Positions 33,012 through 43,187 of a stretch of 64,000 nucleotides of DNA are shown in pieces. The first letter of the stretch is position 1; every line of letters begins with the position of its first letter. The position numbers were made by a program, and so were the translations under genes. Under the pieces are notes generated by a model that had not been told where the DNA came from, did no database searches, and saw only the letters and a program-made list of their open reading frames with translations. Source of the stretch: Symsagittifera roscoffensis. Taxonomy: Eukaryota; Xenacoelomorpha; Acoela; Convolutidae. The DNA lies in the NCBI RefSeq assembly GCF_963678635.1, contig NC_087066.1, positions 40,381,223-40,445,222 of the forward strand. Reading direction: 5' to 3'.

Positions 33012-33546
33012 TTCTAATGCAACTCTCTCTCACAGAACAAGTTCGGCATTTGCACTCATTATTTGAGAACAAATCGTCACTATACTTTACCAAAACTTCA
33101 TCATTTGTTTTCAATTTTTTCAAAGTACAAAGGCGGACTAGAGTTTTGTCGAGTGACGAGAAGTCATACTCACAATTCGGTTCACAATCTGAATTCATGA
33201 AACGAATAGGACCCAGCATTAAATATGCTGTTTCTTTATCAGAGACTTTGTAAATTACCGAAAGGTCAGTGAAGTCCTCTGGAATGATCCGGAGGATGCC
33301 TTTTGGTCCATTTGGTAGAACAGTTCGCGGTACGACAACTCGAGCTTTCCTAGAGCTGTACTCCACAAAATTTCGTACCGCTTGGGAGAACAGTCCAATC
33401 AGCGCCAGACGATATGCCCCTGAAGCAAAATCGAAACAATCAAAGCACAAGGAGTCCACAAAAATTAAAAAAGCAATGGTCAATTTGCTATCAAACTCAA
33501 TAAAGGCATCAAAACAAGATTTTAAATTAGACACGATGCGGAACAA
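32990..33546 (-). pseudogene. SET domain of SUV4-20/KMT5B-C type carried by the transposon
   Basis: SET domains transfer methyl groups to lysine, and the SUV4-20 group acts on histone H4 Lys20. Counting from 33546: LSVIYKVSDKETAYLMLGP (95-113), RFMNSDCEPNCEYDF (115-129), NDEVLVKYSDDLF (148-160) with the conserved Tyr, and a post-SET cluster NNECKCRTC (162-170). The order LGP..F(I/M)N.DC.PNC ... NNEC.C.TC is characteristic of SUV4-20. The usual NHDC is NSDC here, so one conserved His is lost. No Met start is evident; exon 5' limits are unknown. A 2-base CT loss near 33030 shifts the frame between the post-SET tail and the linker compared with unit 1. It lies just upstream of the transposase on the same strand. 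Confidence 0.75.
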
Positions 33547-34052
33547 ACTAAGACAGACGCATATTGAGCCAGAAAAAAAAATGATTGAAAAACATCAGAC
33601 AGTTTTCCTTATCATCAAGGCAATCCTTAAATCAGACAGTTTATCGAAACCTCATAAATTTGGCGTGTGAAACAACTCGGGCGAAAAAACAGTCGCATCA
33701 CATGTTTGGCGTGAAAAAGTCTGAGAAAAAATTGGTCCCGAAAAAAGTGATTTCCAAAATCGCATTAGATGTTTGTTTCAAAAATGTTGAATAAAGTGAT
33801 TCAAAAAATTTCATACGCGAAAAAAATATACCGATAGCTTCAAATTCCATTCAAGTAACAGCCATGGCAAAAAAACTTTCCATGAAAAACTCAACATCCA
33901 TGTTCAATTGTAATTAAATTTTTACGAGGCAAGTTTTGGTTAAAAAAATCACGCAACTTCTATGAATATGGAAGTGAAAAGGATTAAATTGTCCAATAAT
34001 TAAGTTTTCTCGCTGCAAACTCAAAAGAATAAGATTAATCTTTTTTTAAAAA
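33547..34052. other. spacer between SET domain and BEN-like exon, unit 3
   Basis: AT-rich, paralogous to 10000-10550. Plus-strand frames crossing it are antisense to the SET region. No gene seen. Confidence 0.4.
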
Positions 34053-34329
34053 TCAGCTCAAAAGATCAGTTCTCAAAAAGCGCTTTGATTCCTTCTTGAA
34101 AGAATCCCTCAAGGCTTGTGACAGTGGCTTTCGACCAGCATTTGCAATTCTATCTCCTAGTAAAAGACTATGTTGGGTCAAAACGCAGTTTTGACCCTCG
34201 CCAAAAACATGTCGAGACAATTCTCGGCCAAATTTAGCTGGTCTACTTGACATTTCTTTCAGAGCCTCAGCATAAATTTTCGGGTTCGAACGTATAGACG
34301 ATTCTGGGCAGCTCAACATATCGGACCTG
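34053..34329 (-). pseudogene. second BEN-like exon, unit 3
   Basis: It starts after a TTCAG acceptor at about 34330 and reads SCPESSIRSNPKIY, then KFGRELSRHVFGEGQN and NAGRKPLSQALRD. A deletion then shifts it into SFKKESKRF and a stop, losing the charged C-terminal helix seen in unit 1. The BEN assignment is tentative. Confidence 0.4.
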
Positions 34330-36149
34330 AAGAAAACTTTAGCATAAGCTTTATTTGACTGCAGTTGTCTTTCAAAAAACTTAACCGTACGATGAAAAAA
34401 AGAAACTCAATTTTTTGTACAAATACTTTTTTCCTTAATGCAAAAAGTTTCAACTGTTTTTCTCGCCAGAAAAAAATTCAAATGTTTGAACAGGACTGTC
34501 GAAGACATTTCAAAACACCAACTCTGATCCAGTGATTTCTTTTAGCCAAAAAATGCCTAATAAGTATTATATTATGATTATTATTATTCGCAGGCTTGAA
34601 AAATTTCACTGATAAAAATTAAACTAGTTGAAACCAGATGTCAGTTCCTTTTTCATGTGAGTCAAACGATGTTTTGCCTATGGCACAAAAAATGAAAACA
34701 GAAAACAATTAATTTTGATAACTATCAGGCAAATGCCCGCATAAAAGTTATTCAAGAACTGTGTTACAAAGAAAGCAAGTCAAATATGAAAGTAATAGAC
34801 AAACATTGATTTCCATGTTGCAAAAACCATAATCAATTCAAACAGACAAATAGCTAATTCATGGCGTGTAGTTAACAGTATGAGTTGAATGACAAAACAA
34901 TTGAACTGACTGGTATTCTTCAATTAAATCGAATCTACATTATCATTATATAAATCAAACCAAAAAGTTTTTAGGACCAGAGTTAGAAAACAACTCAGAC
35001 CAGGATCTATAAGAACGAACAATTTTGAACCGTAAGTTAGCAGCACAAAACAAAATAATTCTACCAACATTTTCCAAAAATTCAGTGGCATAAATAAAAC
35101 CGTGTCTGTACAAAACAATCCCATAAAAAAGAGTCCGGAAATATATGAACATGAACAAAAAAACAGTCCAATACAAAAAAGTCCGAAAAACATTCCCAAT
35201 TAAAAATTGTTTTAACTAGCCGGCAGGCTGAGAATTGTCCTTTGTTCAACAAGCATATTGAACAAAATAGTGAACGCCGCAGTCGCGCCAACGTAATGCG
35301 AGCTTGCCAACAGAGGGTAGGACTTAATACGAAAGTTAGAGCCGGTTATCAACGCAAAGCGGCGACGCGCGAGCAGCGCACCCACCGGCGACCTTAAACC
35401 GGACTGTTTTGTATTGTAATGACTTTTTCCTCCACTGCATGATTTTTGGGACTATTTTGTGTTGGACTGTTTTGTATGGGACTGTTTTGTATATGTACAC
35501 CATTAAAACACATGAGATTGAAAACGACCCAGCTTAAATAATGATTTATGCTTGAGCGAACAATCTAAAATCAGTTTTGTCAGAAAATAAATCAGTTCAC
35601 GGTGGGTATTTCATGATAAGTCTATATTACGATTTTAAAACTCTTCGCAGGCTTGAAAAATTTACTGATAAAAATTTAACTATTTGAAATCAGAAGTCAG
35701 TTCCTTTTTCATATGAGTCAAGCTGTTGTGCCTGCGGCACTAAAAATGAAAAAAGAGAAAAATTTATTGTGACAATTATCAGGTAAATGCCAGCATAAAA
35801 ATTATTCAAGAACTCAGTGACAAACAAAGCAAGTCAAACATGAAAATAACAGATGAACATGAAAAATCTTTGTAACTCCACAATTTATTGCATTTTTCAA
35901 AATCAAAAAAGAACAATAAGGAAGAACATGCCGATAAGCTGTGTTTTGCACAATTTCAGAAATCTGATACAAAGCGCGAGAAAATCTTCATATCTTTTAT
36001 GCGAATAAACTTGGCTGCAAATAAACGACCTAAAAGTTTCAAGAGCAAATCAAAAGAGCAGTTATTTTTCGAGTTTATAAACTTAGATAGACGAGCTGAT
36101 TTTTTCAAAAAGTTTACTTGATCATCCGCTACACATTCTATTGAATCAA
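34330..36149. other. non-coding region, unit 3 (paralogue of 10893-12696)
   Basis: Contains the ~1-kb-spaced direct segments and the nested MITE. The small plus-strand ORF is interrupted here by TAA at its tenth to twelfth codon (AAATCTTTGTAA), leaving 35888-36121. No other gene seen. Confidence 0.5.
35107..35499. mobile_element. nested MITE, unit 3 copy
   Basis: Same ends (TGTACAAAACAATCCCATA ... GTATATGTACA) and GC-rich core as the other two copies. Nearly identical to the unit 2 copy. Confidence 0.7.
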
Positions 36150-37860
36150 CTCAGGCTGGATATTTTCATCATTCAGCCTATTTACTACTTCTTGCGCTCG
36201 AGCCAGATTATCAGCCGCCTCCTGCCGCTACTTTACAACAAGTTCAGGGCCACGCCTGTTAAAACTCTCCTTGGCCTCCTCATACGCCTTCATCGGGTGA
36301 TTTGGGTATTTGGTTTTAATGGTTTCTAAAACGTTGAAAAAATGGGCATAGTTTTTTCAAAAATTGTTTCTTTGCAAGGATCACTGGCAAAAATTCTGAG
36401 AACTAACTTTTTCATATTTGTTTTCCGACATCTGGAAATGTGGGCCTGCAGTGTGAGCTCGATGTTTTTCGTGGAGAAACCATATGAGCAATGATCTCGT
36501 CATCAGACCAGATTTGATGACCAACTTTGCGCCAGTACTTCGCAACACTATTTCCGGAGAAACTCAGTAAATTAACACTTTTCCACTCTACCCTCTCAGA
36601 GGATTCGTCAGTAGGTATATGTTTCCCAGTTGAGGTCTCAACTTTTCGTATCTGTTGCAGAGAAAGCGTTCTCAATTACGAATTTCTCAAAAAAAACAAT
36701 TAGCAAAATAACAATTTACCAGAGATCCTAAAGATTTTTCCAGGCGGACAGTTTGATCATATTACTTATACCCTCACTCAGCATAAGCGTAGATTTATCG
36801 ATTCTATTCGTTATACCATCGAGACAATTCAAACTCGAGTTTATAAACTCTTTAAACTCCTACAGAGAATCAGAACAATGAAACGTGACTTTGAACTTTT
36901 TTTAAAAAAAATCAGCCAAAAGCATCATACCGGAGAAAGTTCAATTGTAAGTTCAGTTGGCTGTAAAGAAACAACACGAAGTGGAGTAGAAACCGGTTGG
37001 CTGCTGCCATCTGTGTTTACTTCTGCTCCATGATTTTTATCATTCGCATGGACCAGATTTCGGCGTCTCTTTGAAGCATGATTAGCTTCTTCAACGTTGA
37101 GACCAATATCATCATCGTTCTCAACGTCAAAGAAATCGTCAAAATTCACCGGTGCGTTGAAATTTGAACCCTACAGTATAGAAAAGAGAAAATGAAGCGC
37201 GAAGAATTGACTAAGATATAAAGCTTCAATGAAATTACCATTTGCGCAGACAGACAGCTAGGAAATCCAACACTCTGTGATTGAATGTCATCCATTGTCG
37301 GCGGAAAAGGCAAAACTTGACAATTTGAAACACGATTAAGTTGAGAGCCACCCACAGATCGTGACACTCTTGGAGACGGCTGCAGCTGCGTGTGTACCTT
37401 TGGACTTGCATTGGGATTGATTGGCTGCGACATCACATCCTGCGGGGCGTCCGGCGCATCATATTGAACATTAGGGTCTTCATCTGGCCCCAAACAATTA
37501 CAAGCCATCGACAGTTTTAAGAGACTTGCATCAATGTACTGTTTTGGGCCTATGGCTTCGATCCTCGCAGCGATATGTTGTTTACCAAATTTTATCCAAA
37601 TGGTTTCCGCGGCCTATTGAAAAAAATACCAGCTTGAACAGATCAGTGACAAAAAAACACACAATGAAAAAAACCTTATACAACTGTCTACGATCAACGT
37701 TTTCCCGTATCTGATCAGCAAGGATGTGTAGCGGACCAGGGCGTTTCTCGGACCAATAATAGACGAGAATCCAAGTGTTCTGGAGGTGTTGCTTAACGGA
37801 TTGTTCCAACTCTCTGATATGCTCGTTCATGACTCGATTACCTTGCCGAGTGGAAGACAT
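36150..37860 (-). pseudogene. multi-exon BEN-like gene, unit 3 (best 5' part)
   Basis: Exons 1-3 at 37675-37860, 37239-37613 and 36931-37170 all have intact splice sites and open frames: MSSTRQGNRVMNEH, ETIWIKFGKQ and an acidic exon with ASKRRRNLVH. Exon 5 (36412-36650) carries KYWRKVGHQIWSDDEIIA and RPTFPDVGKQI. The frame then changes, as in all copies, and the VVK-stop shared with unit 2 truncates the C-terminus. No domain other than the BEN-like segment is recognised. The exon 4 donor is altered (GTATAAG against GTGTAAG in unit 1). Confidence 0.5.
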
Positions 37861-37995
37861 CTAACAAAATAAATAACGGTAAAAAACTACTTAAATGTCA
37901 GAAATTGAACATCCAGCGAAGCTAACGACCTTCGAAATGTTCTCAAAACGCAATAAGAATAAAACGAGTCTGTTATTTAAAAAATGAAAAACGAT

Positions 37996-38775
37996 ACTTC
38001 TGTTCACAAAAAAAAGTACCAAACTTTCCAAAAATGATTCTTACCAATTTTTTTTTGTTTTAACTAGGTGTGACAAAAAACTTTGCAAAAAAAATAACGC
38101 AAGTTATAAACTGGTCATGAAAACTGCATCAAAAGTGAAAATAAACAGCTGAGCACAAAAAAAAATATCTGGTTCAATGCGAAAGGATTGTACCAAACTA
38201 TTTAACGAATGGATTGCACCAAACCTTAAGTTGACTTTACCAGGTGTCAACAACAATTCGAAGAAGGCTAAAGCAAGTTTGACACAGGTCTCATGACAAC
38301 TGCATCAAAGTTGAAAATAAACAGAAGCTGCGTACAAAAAAAACCAGGTTGAAAACGAATGGATTGTACCAAAGTATTTAACGAATGAATTGCCCCAAAC
38401 ATTAATTTGCTTTCAAAGGTGCTGCAACAACAATTCGAAAAAGTAAACACAAAATTGATACAGGTCTCATGAGAACTGAGTCAAAATTGATAAAAACCGA
38501 AGATGTTCACAAAAACCCTGATTTAAAAAAATACATAGTACCTAACTTTTTACCGAATGGATTGTGCCAAATCTTAATTTGCTCTCACTAGGTGTGGTAC
38601 AACCATTCGCAAAAACGCAACGCAAATTTGATACATGTCTCAAGAGAAATGCATCAAATTTTTAAACAAACACAAGCTAAGCACGAAAACACCTTGACCC
38701 AAGCGAATGGATTGTACCAAACTTGAATTTACTTCAACTAGGTGTTGCAACAACAATTCGTAAAAACTAACGCAA
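37996..38775. repeat. right-end tandem repeats, unit 3
   Basis: Same 150-180-bp repeats as at 14580-15330, with GGATTGTACCAAACTATTTA and TTTGCTCTCACTAGGTGTGG words. Non-coding. Confidence 0.65.
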
Positions 38776-38779
38776 CGCT

Positions 38780-38975
38780 CAGCCATACATTCATACATAT
38801 GCTTCGCCATACATACATACATTTGCTCAGTCATATACATACATATTCCTAACCATACATACATACGCCCAGCCATACACCCTTACACACAAATTCCCAG
38901 CCATACATACATATGCCCAGCCATACATACATATGCCCAGCCATACTTACATATGCCCAGCCATACATACATATG
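38780..38975. repeat. 20-bp minisatellite, unit 3 right end
   Basis: Copies of ATGCCCAGCCATACATACAT, fewer than at 15343-15560. One isolated further copy is near 39719-39745, outside the unit. Confidence 0.85.
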
Positions 38976-39166
38976 CAAATTGTAATCTGATAGAAGGATT
39001 AGAGACAAAAAACATATCCTATACTACACCAGCTATTGAAAAACATCCAGCCTTATTCTAACCAATTAATAATAGCTATCCATAACCATCGTCTGGCATT
39101 AAAACCAGTTTGTGAATGGTTGAATTTATATTAGCACGTTTTTATTAAACGCAAAAATGAATCTGC

Positions 39167-40024
39167 CAGATTTAAATCGATAAAGATCTGTCAGATAAAT
39201 TGACAACAAGCACATATCATGGTTACAGAGACCGACATGTCTCAAGTACCTATTGGGCTATCTCCCCCTCACGCGAGAATGCGGGGGGAGATTGCTCAAT
39301 TTATCCATATGTTTCTTTATAATCTAGGTCAATAAAAAGTCAAACGAGTCACTTACTTTTTCTGAATTCTTGGATGAAAGGCAGATCTCAACTCCAGGGA
39401 AATTTCCTTAAAAAGTTTTAAAAAAACTTAAATTTTTTGTCATATGGTTGTTTCTACCCTCCCGCAACACTTAAAATTATTGTGTTACCTTACCCCCCAT
39501 CTTCAATGGCTAGGTTGTTTTACTACCCACATTCGATGATATTATTGTCATAAACTAAGACTGAGCACAAAACTTATACTGACCTTTTTTAGTCACAAAA
39601 TCAAGCAATAACTAAGTCTTGCAATAAATAAAAGACAAACGAAAACTAAAAATAAATTTTAAGTTAGCTAGGATGATGATGATGATAAAGAAATAATCCC
39701 ACTGAATAAAAGACAATGCTCAGCCATACATACATATGCTCCAGCCATAAATTTCGGATGTGAGGCAATAATATACCAACACAATTATTCTATTTATTCT
39801 AATTTGTTAATCTAATCAAAACATCAGTCAGGGAAAGTCAAAAATAAGTCGAAAGTCGAACACAGTCTAAACCTACTTTTAATACTTTTACTTTCATTCA
39901 ATTATTTCACAACAAAAGCCCGGCTACTACACAAGGAGTCGACCCCTCACCAACCAAAAGGTCCCACTTTTGTATTTTTTTATGACATCCATTTTCAGGC
40001 GACAAACCCAAAAACTTTTACAAA
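39167..40024. other. non-coding flank between the DNA transposon and the giant LTR element
   Basis: No gene seen. A hairpin with 8-bp arms (TCTCCCCC / GGGGGAGA) lies around 39261-39301 and a short GAT run near 39672. The left target sequence CAAA ends at 40024. Confidence 0.4.
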
Positions 40025-40903
40025 TGTGCCAGCCGGTCATGTTTGGAAGTTTGACCTTGAGAGACACAAAAAATTGTAATTTTGGAGTGAAGTTTTTATT
40101 TTCAAAATTTCGAATGGAGCCTGTCATGTTCAGTTTTCTCGTACCAACTGAAAACAAAAAGTGATAAATCAGAACATCCGAATTAACAATTGCGGGAAAA
40201 TACTCAAGAAAAAACAGCAGGAAATTGCTATTTGCAATTTCCAGATATAAAATAGGACACGAGTAGAGCTGTCTTATCCCGAAATAGGAAGAGAGAACAA
40301 CTATTCGGAACAAACTAGAGTGAACCTTCAATGGAAAGGTGGACAGCTTGAGTGTCCCAATGGTTCACACAAAAACTCCAATTCTAGAGCCAGAATTTAC
40401 TTCTGTTACCAAAACTGACCAGTATTAAACTTATCTAGTTATATTACCTAATTCTTGAGTTGCTTACCAATTTAATTACTCCTTGTACTCGAGTGCATCA
40501 ACATGTGAGTCCCTAATTTAAATTTCTCGAGTGTGTTTTATGATTGTTTTGTTGAAATAAGGCGAGTTTTAGGTTGATCCATCTGAAATGGATCAAAGTT
40601 TCACTGTCCAATAAAAAGTAACTTAACGGATTGTTCCGACCTGTTTTTAACGGCTTCATGTATTTTGGGTATTTTGAGACCTAAGTATGGGAACGTTCTT
40701 ATTTTCTAGAGTGGGGGGCATATTTTGGTAGTAGCCTTTAAGCTGTAATGGGTTCTAGTCTCATGTCGCAAGCGAACCGAATTGGCTCCGACCGTTCTTG
40801 AGGTAGAAAAACACAAGAGATAGTGTCCCTGACTCTTGAGCCAATGGTTATAGGGCCTATTTTTCTTAAGCCTCATATGTGACTGAAGTAGGCGACTGTT
40901 ACA
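40025..40903 (+). repeat. 5' LTR of the giant element
   Basis: It matches 61806-62685 nearly throughout, with most differences in the first 200 bases. The 3' border is uncertain by two or three bases because CA follows in both copies. It contains no long open frame on the plus strand. Confidence 0.88.
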
Positions 40904-41375
40904 TAGTGTTTTTATGTTTTTATGGCGCTCCTGGGTGTTTTTACGACATCATGACTACGGAGTCGAACCCACTTGATACAGCTCCGGGCTGCATGCCCAT
41001 TCTAGAGTACCGGTGGTACGGTTCAGCGGGAACGTGTAAGCCTTCCGGTTGTACCGTGATAGCTTTTTAAGAAAACTTGAGAAAACTTCCTGGTACGCTC
41101 TTCGAACGAGGCCTAGCTAACCGAGTAAAGGGGGGCAACTAGGGAAACAAAAACAAGAAAAAAGTATAGAAAAAGGAACAAAAACCATAAAACGAAAAGA
41201 CAGTGACTTTGATACCGGATCATTTGGATCAAACCTTTATATTAATTAAATAGTATACCCATACTGTTTTATAAGACCGATCGTTTCAATCAATCTAGCA
41301 ATTTAAACCAGTGACTTCAATAAGGTGCCCGAGTGGGGGGCGTTGTTAAGGGTTTTCAGATAGATTGCAACCTAG

Positions 41376-41570
41376 CCGGACCACTAGGAGACTTGACTGG
41401 AAGAGGTGACCAGTCGAGTGGGAAAGTGGTTCACAAGGATCGAACCGGACCACTAGGAGACTTGACTGCAAAGGGTGACCAGCCGAGTGGGAAAGTGGTT
41501 CACAAGGATCGAACCGGACCACTAGGAGACTTGACTGGAAGAGGTGACCAGCCAAGTGGGAAAGTGGTGC
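41376..41570 (+). repeat. three 69-bp direct repeats in the leader
   Basis: Units starting CCGGACCACTAGGAGACTTG at about 41376, 41445 and 41514, almost identical. An open frame runs through because 69 is a multiple of three. Whether it is translated is unknown. Confidence 0.85.
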
Positions 41571-42439
41571 TGCTGTCAAGTGCAGAACAGAGACAACCAG
41601 CACAGGATCACCACAGGAGGACGCATAGGGGTGTTCGTTCTCAAGTTGGGCAACGGGTATCGTTAGAATCCACATTACATTATAGGAGATAAGTGTAAAA
41701 TTGGATAAGCGGAGTCCCATTGTTTTGAGGAAGTTTTTGCACAAGCAGGCCTGGAAACAGGTCTACGGTTTTCTCTCGGGAGGTTTAGCACCCGGCGCTT
41801 AAGGGATTTTTCGGCTTAAGAGGGGGGCTAAACAGGGGGAGGTTAGAAGGGGGGTGGTTAAGTTAGAGGTTAGCGGTTATAAATTGTAAAAAGGGGGGAC
41901 ACATTAGAGTAACTAATTGTTCGGCATCTTCGACTTAGTTACATTAGATATTTACACGCGTTGGTGATAGGAAGCGGATATCCAAAATTAGAATCAGGTT
42001 AAGGTAGGTACCCTGGTCGGATCGGTAGGGGGGAACGGACATAGACAGTTTTTGTGATACCCCATAAGATCGCTAGCAGGGGGGAGGAAAACGCGTGGCA
42101 ATCGGGTACCAGACATTTTTTCGTACAAGATTGACATCAGTCAACCTTGAATTTCAGGAGAATTCACCCATCTGTTTTTGAAATTTTTTCCAGTTTAAAA
42201 TTTTACGTTTTGGTGAAAATTTGTTGTTGGTATTTTAACGAACAGGTGATCACAAGATACCTGCGGGGAATTTAGAGTTTCAAATACAGGGGGGACAGTA
42301 TTTGTGTTTTGACCAGTAGGATAGGGAATTTGGGAAATTTTTTTACTAGAGCTCAAGTGGTGGTAAAAGGTACAGTGGTTCAATAGTCCCTACAACGAAG
42401 AAGAAGAGACCCGATATCCAAACACTCAGTGACGAGTCT

Positions 42440-42995
42440 TGGAACAGTACCGAAGAAGTCTTGGAACATTGCAGTCTGGGGACAGTCTTGGGGCAACACA
42501 GTCTTGGGACAGTCTTGGGACAGTCTTGGGACAGTGCAGCCTTGGGACAGTCTTGGACCGGAGCAGTCTTGGTACGAAACAGTCTTGGGACATTGGTCTT
42601 GGGACGTTAGTCTTGGGACATTGGTCTTGGGACATTGGTCTTGGGACATTAGTCTTGGGACAGTGGTCTTGGGACATTGGTCTTGGGACATTAGTCTTGG
42701 GACATTAGTCTTGGGACAGTGGTCTTGGGACATTGGTCTTGGGACATTAGTCTTGGGACAGTGGTCTTGGGACATTGGTCTTGGGCCATTGGTCTTGGGA
42801 CATTGGTCTTGGGACATTAGTCTTGGGACAGTGGTCTTGGGACATTGATCTTGGGCCATTGGTCTTGGGACATTAGTCTTGGGACAGTGGTCTTCGGACA
42901 TTGATCTTGGGCCATTGGTCTTGGGACATTAGTCTTGGGACATTGGTCTTGGGACGTTGCTCTTGGGAAATTGGTCTTGGGACATAAGTCAGGTT
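42440..42995 (+). repeat. 14-bp minisatellite in the leader
   Basis: About 35-40 copies of TCTTGGGACATTGG with ATTAG, AGTGG and CCATT variants. Apparent proteins in all frames (repeating LGTLVLGHWSWDI or CPKTNVPRPMSQD) follow from the 14-base period and are not genes. Confidence 0.9.
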
Positions 42996-43187
42996 GAAGT
43001 AACCAATTGTAAAATCATATTCTCTATCCTATCCTAACATATAAAACTTTCAAGAGCTTAAGTAAAGTGGTTTTTAGCAAGTCGTCGATTTCTTTTTATA
43101 AAATTTCTTTTTGTTGTCAAAAGAGGTTTTAACCTTAGAGTAGAACTTTGTAGATAATAATACTGTAAATAGCAACAATTGTAAATA

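Larger units (their letters stand above)
30708..39166 (-). mobile_element. large DNA transposon, unit 3 (lacks left block)
   Basis: It holds transposase (30708-32482), linker (32483-33011), SET domain (32990-33546), second BEN-like exon (34053-34329), BEN-like gene (36150-37860) and the right-end block (about 37990-39166). The transposase C-terminus, SGNH gene and 29-bp array are missing at its left edge. It is the best copy for the SET domain and for BEN exons 1-3. Confidence 0.7.
40904..43187 (+). other. long leader of the giant element
   Basis: About 2.3 kb with no convincing gene. It holds a possible but displaced tRNA primer site (TGGCGCTCCTGGGTG at 40923-40937, about 20 bases after the LTR), 69-bp and 14-bp tandem repeats, and G-rich runs (41820-41900, 42060-42090). 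A leader this long suggests packaging, translation or promoter functions, but none is shown. Confidence 0.5.

Noticed and set aside
4168-39166. Bacterial operon or prophage
   Set aside because: Introns, CMC-type transposase, SET domain and LTR elements make a prokaryotic source untenable.
40923-40937. Firm primer-binding site call
   Set aside because: TGGCGCTCCTGGGTG starts with TGG but lies about 20 bases after the LTR, not adjacent; kept only as a possibility.
42380-42901. Long repeat proteins on both strands (CPKTNVPRPMSQD and LGTLVLGHWSWDI)
   Set aside because: All frames are open because of the 14-bp repeat; tandem-repeat artefacts.
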